A DNA stretch of 9,640 nucleotides from an uncultured Rhodocyclaceae bacterium. Lineage in GTDB: Bacteria; Pseudomonadota; Gammaproteobacteria; Burkholderiales; Rhodocyclaceae. The notes beneath the pieces are model-generated. The model was not told the DNA's origin, made no database searches, and saw nothing but the letters and a program-made list of their open reading frames with translations. The stretch covers positions 1 to 9,640 of the forward strand of contig URNG01000117.1 in assembly GCA_900549295.1 (NCBI GenBank), given 5' to 3'. The translations under genes and the position numbers were made by a program. Below are positions 5,907-9,640 of this stretch, in pieces. The stretch's first letter is position 1. Each line of letters begins with the position of its first letter.

Positions 5907-6503
5907 ATGACAAGTCCCATCAACATGAACGGAGCCGGTGCCATTGGCGCGATCGACATCAAGGGCATGGATCTGGAAACGGCCATGATGGCCGTGCAGA
6001 GCAACCGCGCCAATCTGCTGGAAGCGCAGCTGAAGGATCAGATCGCCCAGGTGCAGGAGAAGAACGAGCAGATTTCCAAGCTCAATGACGCCATGGGCCT
6101 GCTCTCCAAGCTCCAGTCGAACATTCCGGCCAAGGCGGAGGCGGGCGAGAAACTCACCAACTACCTCAAAGCCGACGACTGCGCGCTGGAAAAGCAGATC
6201 AACACCGCGCTGGAGCAGGCGGGCATCGCCCCCTTCAAGCCGGCCAACGATGGCCAGGGCGGTCGCACCCAGACGGGTGATTGGCTGCCGGGCGGCATCA
6301 GCGGCCACGCCACCAAGGGCGAACTCGAAGGCGTGATTCAGGAGTTGAAGTCGAAGATCGACAGCGCCAGCAACAGCCAGCAGATGGACATGCTGCGCCT
6401 GCAAAGCCTCTCCAACAAGCGCAACGAGGCTTTCGACCTGATGACCAACTTCATCAAGAAGATGCAGGACAACCGCAGTTCCATCGTCGGCAACATGCGC
6501 TGA
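5907..6503 (+). CDS. sctA: T3SS needle-tip/filament protein, Bsp22/EspA-like
   Basis: The protein has 198 residues and no signal peptide or membrane segment. Two predicted coiled-coil stretches, about 36-70 (ANLLEAQLKDQIAQVQEKNE) and about 138-195 (ELEGVIQELKSKIDSASNSQ onward), flank a Gly/Pro-rich middle (residues 104-137). This is the layout of EspA and Bordetella Bsp22, which polymerise on or cap the needle and link it to the translocation pore. The N-terminus (MTSPINMNGAGAIGAIDIKG) is polar and glycine-rich, fitting a T3SS export signal. LcrV-type tip proteins are much longer (over 300 residues), so this is a filament-type protein in the lcrV position. The start at 5907 has an AAGGAG six bases upstream. 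The family call is by eye from layout, length and neighbours. The most likely alternative is a novel secreted tip protein. Confidence 0.75.
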   Translation: MTSPINMNGAGAIGAIDIKGMDLETAMMAVQSNRANLLEAQLKDQIAQVQEKNEQISKLNDAMGLLSKLQSNIPAKAEAGEKLTNYLKADDCALEKQINTALEQAGIAPFKPANDGQGGRTQTGDWLPGGISGHATKGELEGVIQELKSKIDSASNSQQMDMLRLQSLSNKRNEAFDLMTNFIKKMQDNRSSIVGNMR

Positions 6504-6533
6504 CCGCGCCCGCAGACCGAGGACGAATCCATC

Positions 6534-7004
6534 ATGGCAAGCCATCAACTGGCCGAACAGATCACCGAGCTGCTGCTGAACGGCGGCACGCTCGGCGCGA
6601 TCTACGACTACACCGACGGGGACTACGAGGTGCTGTACGCGCTCGGCCACAGCCTGTACGCCCAGGGGCGCTACGCGGATGCGGTGAAGGCGTTCGGCTT
6701 TCTGGTCATGCACAACCATCTGGAAAAACGCTTCGTCGGCGCTTTCGCCTCCAGTCTGCACATGGATGGACGCCACGAAGAAGCGATACAGCACTACACG
6801 CTGGCGAGCGCGATGGACATGAGCGACCCGGCCCCCACCTTCCATACCGCCGAATGCCTGATCGCGCTCGGCCGGCTGGCGGACGCTCGCGAGGCGCTCG
6901 GCTTCGTCGTCGCGCAGAGTCAGGAGGCGACACGCCAGCCGCTGCGCGAGCGCGCCAGAGCACTGCTGGCGCTGCTCGACCAGCAGGCGCAGGCCGCTTC
7001 CTGA
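6534..7004 (+). CDS. sycD: SycD/LcrH-type class II chaperone (first copy)
   Basis: This 156-residue protein has three tandem TPR units at about residues 31-64 (YEVLYALGHSLYAQGRYADA), 65-98 and 99-132 (FHTAECLIALGRLADAREAL), the fold of SycD/LcrH/IpgC chaperones. Such chaperones bind hydrophobic translocators in the cytosol, prevent aggregation and often feed back on gene regulation. Its position between the tip gene and the sctE-like gene matches lcrH before yopB. In Bordetella the gene directly after bsp22 encodes the Bsp22 chaperone Btc22, so this protein could serve the tip protein instead of, or as well as, the translocators. A GAGGA lies ten bases before the ATG. The next gene begins 16 bases after the stop. 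Seen: repeats, length and order. Client identity is inferred. Confidence 0.88.
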   Translation: MASHQLAEQITELLLNGGTLGAIYDYTDGDYEVLYALGHSLYAQGRYADAVKAFGFLVMHNHLEKRFVGAFASSLHMDGRHEEAIQHYTLASAMDMSDPAPTFHTAECLIALGRLADAREALGFVVAQSQEATRQPLRERARALLALLDQQAQAAS

Positions 7005-7020
7005 GATTGGAGAACCGGAC

Positions 7021-7911
7021 ATGGCAAGCGAAATCAGTAACCTCCCCGGCAGTTTCGGCAGCGGCTACGGCACGCAGTCGGCAGCGGATACGCGCGGCAA
7101 TGTCTCCCTGCCGAATGCGGGCGAGATCAGCGCCGGGAATCTTGGCAACAGCGTTGGCAACGTCGGCGGCACGAAATTCGCCGAACTGGTGCAGTTGGCG
7201 GCGACGCTCGGCGGCCAGTCGGGCGTCACGAACAGCAACGGCGCGCCGAGTATCGGCGGGGTTGCCATCAACTTCTCGCCCGAGGACATGGCCGCCGCGC
7301 TGCTGGTGCTGCAAGGCAAGACGCAGGACGCGCAGTTGCGCACCGCCCGCGAGGGGCTGGAAAACAGCCGCCTGAAGATGCAGGATCAGAACGAAAAGGC
7401 GCTGGCCAAGATCAACGACTGGATCAAGAGTTGTGAGAGCGCCGGGGCCAAGGACAAGGCGGGCGGCGTGATGGGCTGGGTGTCCAAGATCGCCGGTTTC
7501 GTCGGCGCGCTGATGGCAACCGTGGTGGCCGGGGTGGCGGCAGTCGCCACCGGCGGCGCGGCGGCGGGGGACGCGGTCAACGGCATCGCCAAGACCGTCG
7601 GCACTGCCGCCAAGATCGGTCAGGCGGTGGCCGGCATCACCGCCGGGGCTACCGCCGTGGCGCGCGGCGGCGTGCAGATCGCCAAGGCGCACGACGAGCG
7701 CGACGCCGCGCTGGCGCAGGCCGACAAGAAAACCATCGACGGCGTCATCGCCAAGTTGCAGCAGCAGATGGAAGACGACCGCGCCCAGATGAAGAAGGTG
7801 CTCGACGAGATCATGCAGGGCGCGAACCTCGTCAGCCAGATGATTAATGCCGCCGGTGACAGCCGCACGCAGATCGCCGCCCACCTCAACGGCAAGGGCC
7901 AGATGATTTAA
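7021..7911 (+). CDS. sctE: Major hydrophobic translocator SctE (YopB/BopB/SseC-type)
   Basis: This 296-residue protein has a long polar, Gly/Asn-rich N-terminus (1-80), a charged helical segment (about 86-138, including a predicted coiled coil at TAREGLENSRLKMQDQNEKA), and two hydrophobic Ala/Gly/Val-rich segments at about 152-183 (WVSKIAGFVGALMATVVAGV) and 196-216 (AKIGQAVAGITAGATAVARG). An amphipathic C-terminal helix region follows (232-290). Two membrane segments between helical arms is the major-translocator pattern; SctE inserts in the host membrane with SctB to form the pore. It is clearly shorter than YopB or BopB (about 400 residues), mainly in the regions outside the hydrophobic core. 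The ATG at 7021 has a GGAG eight bases upstream. Flanking chaperone genes and the adjacent sctB-like gene support the call. Confidence 0.82.
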   Translation: MASEISNLPGSFGSGYGTQSAADTRGNVSLPNAGEISAGNLGNSVGNVGGTKFAELVQLAATLGGQSGVTNSNGAPSIGGVAINFSPEDMAAALLVLQGKTQDAQLRTAREGLENSRLKMQDQNEKALAKINDWIKSCESAGAKDKAGGVMGWVSKIAGFVGALMATVVAGVAAVATGGAAAGDAVNGIAKTVGTAAKIGQAVAGITAGATAVARGGVQIAKAHDERDAALAQADKKTIDGVIAKLQQQMEDDRAQMKKVLDEIMQGANLVSQMINAAGDSRTQIAAHLNGKGQMI

Positions 7912-7921
7912 GGAGCACGAG

Positions 7922-8833
7922 ATGACCCAGATTTCTTCCTTTTCCCCGAACAACACCCTGACCAACACCCAGTGGGCCGACAAGATGACGGCCACCCCGG
8001 TGGAAGTGGCGAACCCGAACAAGGTCGCGCAAGAGAACGAAGGCGCGGTGGTCTTGCCGAGGTCGGCGCTGCCGACGACGTTCAAGGCCAACCTGGAACT
8101 GCCACCGCCGGAGGAAGTCGACAAGAACGCGCAGAGTCAGGCGCTGGACAAGCTGGGATCGTTCACCAGCAGCGAGGTTGAGGCCGACATCTACGCCTTC
8201 ATGGCGCTCTTTCAGAAACTGGCGCAGACCATGCGCGACCACGCCCGCACCGAGCGCGGTGCCGATTTGCAGGCGCAGGTCGGGGCGATCAACGACGCTG
8301 CCGACCAGATGCGCGAATCGGCGGCGCTGCGCTTTGCCGGCGGCATCGTCTCCGGTGCCTTGCAGATTGCTGGCGGGGCCGCGCAGATGGGCATGTCGGC
8401 GGCCTCGGCGGCAAACACCATCAAGGGCGCGCAGATGGACGCCAAGGCGGGCAACCTGCAAGCCGAGATGAAACAGGCCAACCTGGGGGGCAACCTGAAA
8501 GCCGACCTCACCAAGCAGGTCAACGCCATGAAGGCCGAGGGCGCGGGCTTCACCGCCGAGGGGGCGAAGCTGCACGGCTACGGCATGGCGACGGGCAGCA
8601 TGACCGGCGGCCTGGGCGGCATCGCCTCGTCGGCCTTCGAGTTCGCGGCCAGCGAATCCGATGCCAAGAAAGCCGAACTGGATGCCAAGGCGAAAATCGC
8701 CGAAACCGGCATGCAGCACGCCAACGACCTGATGCAGCAGACGATGGACGTGATCCGCGACGTGCGCGACAAGATCCAGTCCATCCAGCAGACGGCCATC
8801 GAAACCAATCGCGGCATCGCCCGGAACATCTAA
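7922..8833 (+). CDS. sctB: Minor translocator SctB (YopD/BopD/EspB-type)
   Basis: This 303-residue protein has a polar, Pro/Asn-rich N-terminus (1-75), a helical region (about 85-135), one main hydrophobic Gly/Ala-rich segment at about 137-165 (FAGGIVSGALQIAGGAAQMG) and a weaker one at about 222-243. A long Ala/Lys/Glu C-terminal helix follows (246-300), predicted coiled coil and ending VRDKIQSIQQTAIETNRGIA. One hydrophobic core and a C-terminal coiled coil is the YopD/EspB pattern. The protein would be exported after the tip and pair with SctE in the host membrane. Length is close to YopD (306). The start at 7922 is ten bases after the sctE stop and has AGGAG six bases upstream. A YopD-like role in feedback control is possible but nothing here shows it. 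Confidence 0.82.
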   Translation: MTQISSFSPNNTLTNTQWADKMTATPVEVANPNKVAQENEGAVVLPRSALPTTFKANLELPPPEEVDKNAQSQALDKLGSFTSSEVEADIYAFMALFQKLAQTMRDHARTERGADLQAQVGAINDAADQMRESAALRFAGGIVSGALQIAGGAAQMGMSAASAANTIKGAQMDAKAGNLQAEMKQANLGGNLKADLTKQVNAMKAEGAGFTAEGAKLHGYGMATGSMTGGLGGIASSAFEFAASESDAKKAELDAKAKIAETGMQHANDLMQQTMDVIRDVRDKIQSIQQTAIETNRGIARNI

Positions 8834-8835
8834 TC

Positions 8836-9315
8836 ATGACGCAACGCTCCGCAAGTGAAGAACTGATCCGTTTCCAGGCCGAACTGGAAGCCCTGCCGTC
8901 GAGCCTGCGCCTGAGCGCGGCGGAGGCTGGCGTGATCTACGCCCAGGCTTATCAATACGTGGCGCAGGGGCATTTCGACGTGGCCTGCCGCTATTTCTCG
9001 CTGCTGACGCTGTACCGGCCGACCCACATCGCCTACCTGGCCGGGCTGGCGCTCTCCTACAAGATGCTGCGCCACTACGCCGAGGCGCTGTCCGTGTATT
9101 CCTTCATGGCCGCCATCGACGGCGACGAGCCGCAACACACGCTATCGATTGCCGAATGCCTGCTGTTCGCCGGTGCCGAGGATGAGGCGCGGCAGACGCT
9201 GGAGATGGTGGTGCGCTTCTGCCAGCAGTGGCCGGATCATGCCAGGGCGGCCAAGGCGGGCGAGCGGGCGCAGGCCATGATGGCCTTGTTGTCACCGGGA
9301 GACGCGACTGATTGA
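8836..9315 (+). CDS. SycD/LcrH-type class II chaperone (second copy)
   Basis: This 159-residue TPR protein has repeats at about residues 34-66 (IYAQAYQYVAQGHFDVACRY), 67-100 (LAGLALSYKMLRHYAEALSV) and 101-134 (TLSIAECLLFAGAEDEARQT). It is more typical of SycD/IpgC than the first copy: its N-terminal helix, the Y-x-x-G-x-F/Y-x-x-A pattern of repeat one and the L..YRP turn are conserved. It starts two bases after the sctB stop, so translation is probably coupled. A chaperone at each end of the translocator pair also occurs in Bordetella (bcrH1 and bcrH2). The likely clients are SctE and/or SctB, by inference. The C-terminus overlaps the predicted start of the next gene by eight bases. Confidence 0.9.
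   Translation: MTQRSASEELIRFQAELEALPSSLRLSAAEAGVIYAQAYQYVAQGHFDVACRYFSLLTLYRPTHIAYLAGLALSYKMLRHYAEALSVYSFMAAIDGDEPQHTLSIAECLLFAGAEDEARQTLEMVVRFCQQWPDHARAAKAGERAQAMMALLSPGDATD
9297..9301 (+). promoter_or_regulatory. Ribosome binding site placing the non-ATG start of the last gene
   Basis: GGGAG lies six bases before CTG at 9308 and nine before ATT at 9311. It is the only good ribosome site near the beginning of this frame and favours a start there, although neither codon is ATG, GTG or TTG. Confidence 0.4.
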
Positions 9316-9640
9316 ATCCAGCGACATCCGCCTGTTGACCGAAATCGGCCTGCTTGCCGCAGGTCGCGGCGACGTATTGCGCTCCGAAGTCATCTTCGGC
9401 GCGCTGCAACGCCTGCGCGCTGATCGCGGCTTTGCCTGGGTCGGTCTGGCGCTGTGCTACCTCAACGCGGGCCGCGCCGACGACGGCGCGCGCCTGCTCG
9501 AACGGCAGGTCGACTTCGTTGTCGCCGAAGACCGCCCCGAAATGCACGCCTTCCGCGCGCTGGTCCTGCAACTGGCCGGACGCCATTCCGAAAGCCGACG
9601 GGCGCTTGCCGCCGCCGGCCCGCATCCGCTCGCCCGCAGC
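9308..9640 (+). CDS. TPR-like T3SS protein (HrpB1/YscG-type), right end truncated
   Basis: The frame stays open from 9281 to the window edge without a stop, and from 9308 it reads as 111 codons of a helical repeat protein: IRLLTEIGLLAAGRGDVLRS, then FAWVGLALCYLNAGRADDGA, then AFRALVLQLAGRHSESRRAL. These are about three TPR-like helix pairs. The LTEIGLLAAGRGD start and VGLALCYLNAGR unit resemble HrpB1/HrpK and SctG-type small TPR proteins of T3SS, some of which act as needle-subunit chaperones. No ATG, GTG or TTG precedes the conserved beginning. CTG at 9308 is one base from ATG, follows a GGGAG site, and overlaps the upstream gene by eight bases; TTG at 9335 would cut off the first helix. It is co-directional with the translocator operon and probably its next member. 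Needle-chaperone function is inferred. Confidence 0.72.
   Translation, partial: MIESSDIRLLTEIGLLAAGRGDVLRSEVIFGALQRLRADRGFAWVGLALCYLNAGRADDGARLLERQVDFVVAEDRPEMHAFRALVLQLAGRHSESRRALAAAGPHPLARS

Noticed and set aside
7500..7680. A run of GGC/GCG-rich repeats in the sctE-like gene, considered as a DNA repeat
   Set aside because: It is explained by Ala/Gly codons of the hydrophobic segments and shows no regular repeat unit.
5877..8124. Long minus-strand frames of 381 and 472 codons opposite the tip, chaperone and translocator genes
   Set aside because: The plus-strand genes have good ribosome sites, recognisable families and tight spacing. The minus frames have none of these.
1..9640. CRISPR array, tRNA or rRNA genes, insertion sequences, attachment sites
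   Set aside because: No spaced direct repeats, tRNA cloverleaf or transposase-like frame was seen; nearly all sequence is assigned to T3SS genes.

Overview
This window is part of a type III secretion system (T3SS, injectisome) locus. The organism is probably a Gram-negative proteobacterium. The DNA is GC-rich with a strong G/C preference at third codon positions. The gene content resembles the Ysc family as arranged in Bordetella (bsc/bop/bcr) and Yersinia (virA and lcrGVH-yopBD operons). A betaproteobacterium is the best guess, but the sequence alone does not prove it.

Left part, minus strand (positions 1-5260). Reading from a divergent promoter region near 5.3 kb, the genes are sctW (YopN/TyeA fusion gatekeeper), a sycN-like chaperone, sctX, sctY and sctV (export gate). 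They are packed with overlaps or gaps of at most 16 bases, which suggests one translationally coupled operon. Further left, the first 149 codons of sctD (inner-membrane ring protein with a cytoplasmic FHA-like domain) run off the window edge. A small STAS-domain anti-sigma-factor antagonist gene lies in the opposite direction between sctV and sctD. It has its own sigma-70-like promoter. It recalls BtrV of the Bordetella partner-switching system that controls T3SS.

Middle (5261-5557). This 297-base divergent control region contains two facing copies of the same bipartite motif, GGAACC-N12-GCGTTACT. One copy points at sctW and the other at the plus-strand operon. They look like promoters for one alternative (ECF/HrpL/BtrS-type) sigma factor. 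A GC-rich hairpin lies between them, and a near-palindrome overlaps the sctW-side copy.

Right part, plus strand (5558-9640). The order is a small LcrG-like protein, a tip/filament protein (Bsp22/EspA-like), a SycD/LcrH chaperone, the major hydrophobic translocator SctE, the minor translocator SctB, a second SycD/LcrH chaperone, and a right-truncated TPR protein (HrpB1/YscG-like) that seems to lack an ATG start. This matches the lcrG-lcrV-lcrH-yopB-yopD order, with a short coiled-coil filament-type protein in the LcrV slot.

Together the operons encode export-gate and early/middle-substrate sorting components (SctV, SctX, SctY, SctW, SycN) and the translocation apparatus with its chaperones. 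The matched divergent promoters suggest the two sets are switched on together. The STAS protein may sit in the signalling chain upstream of that switch.
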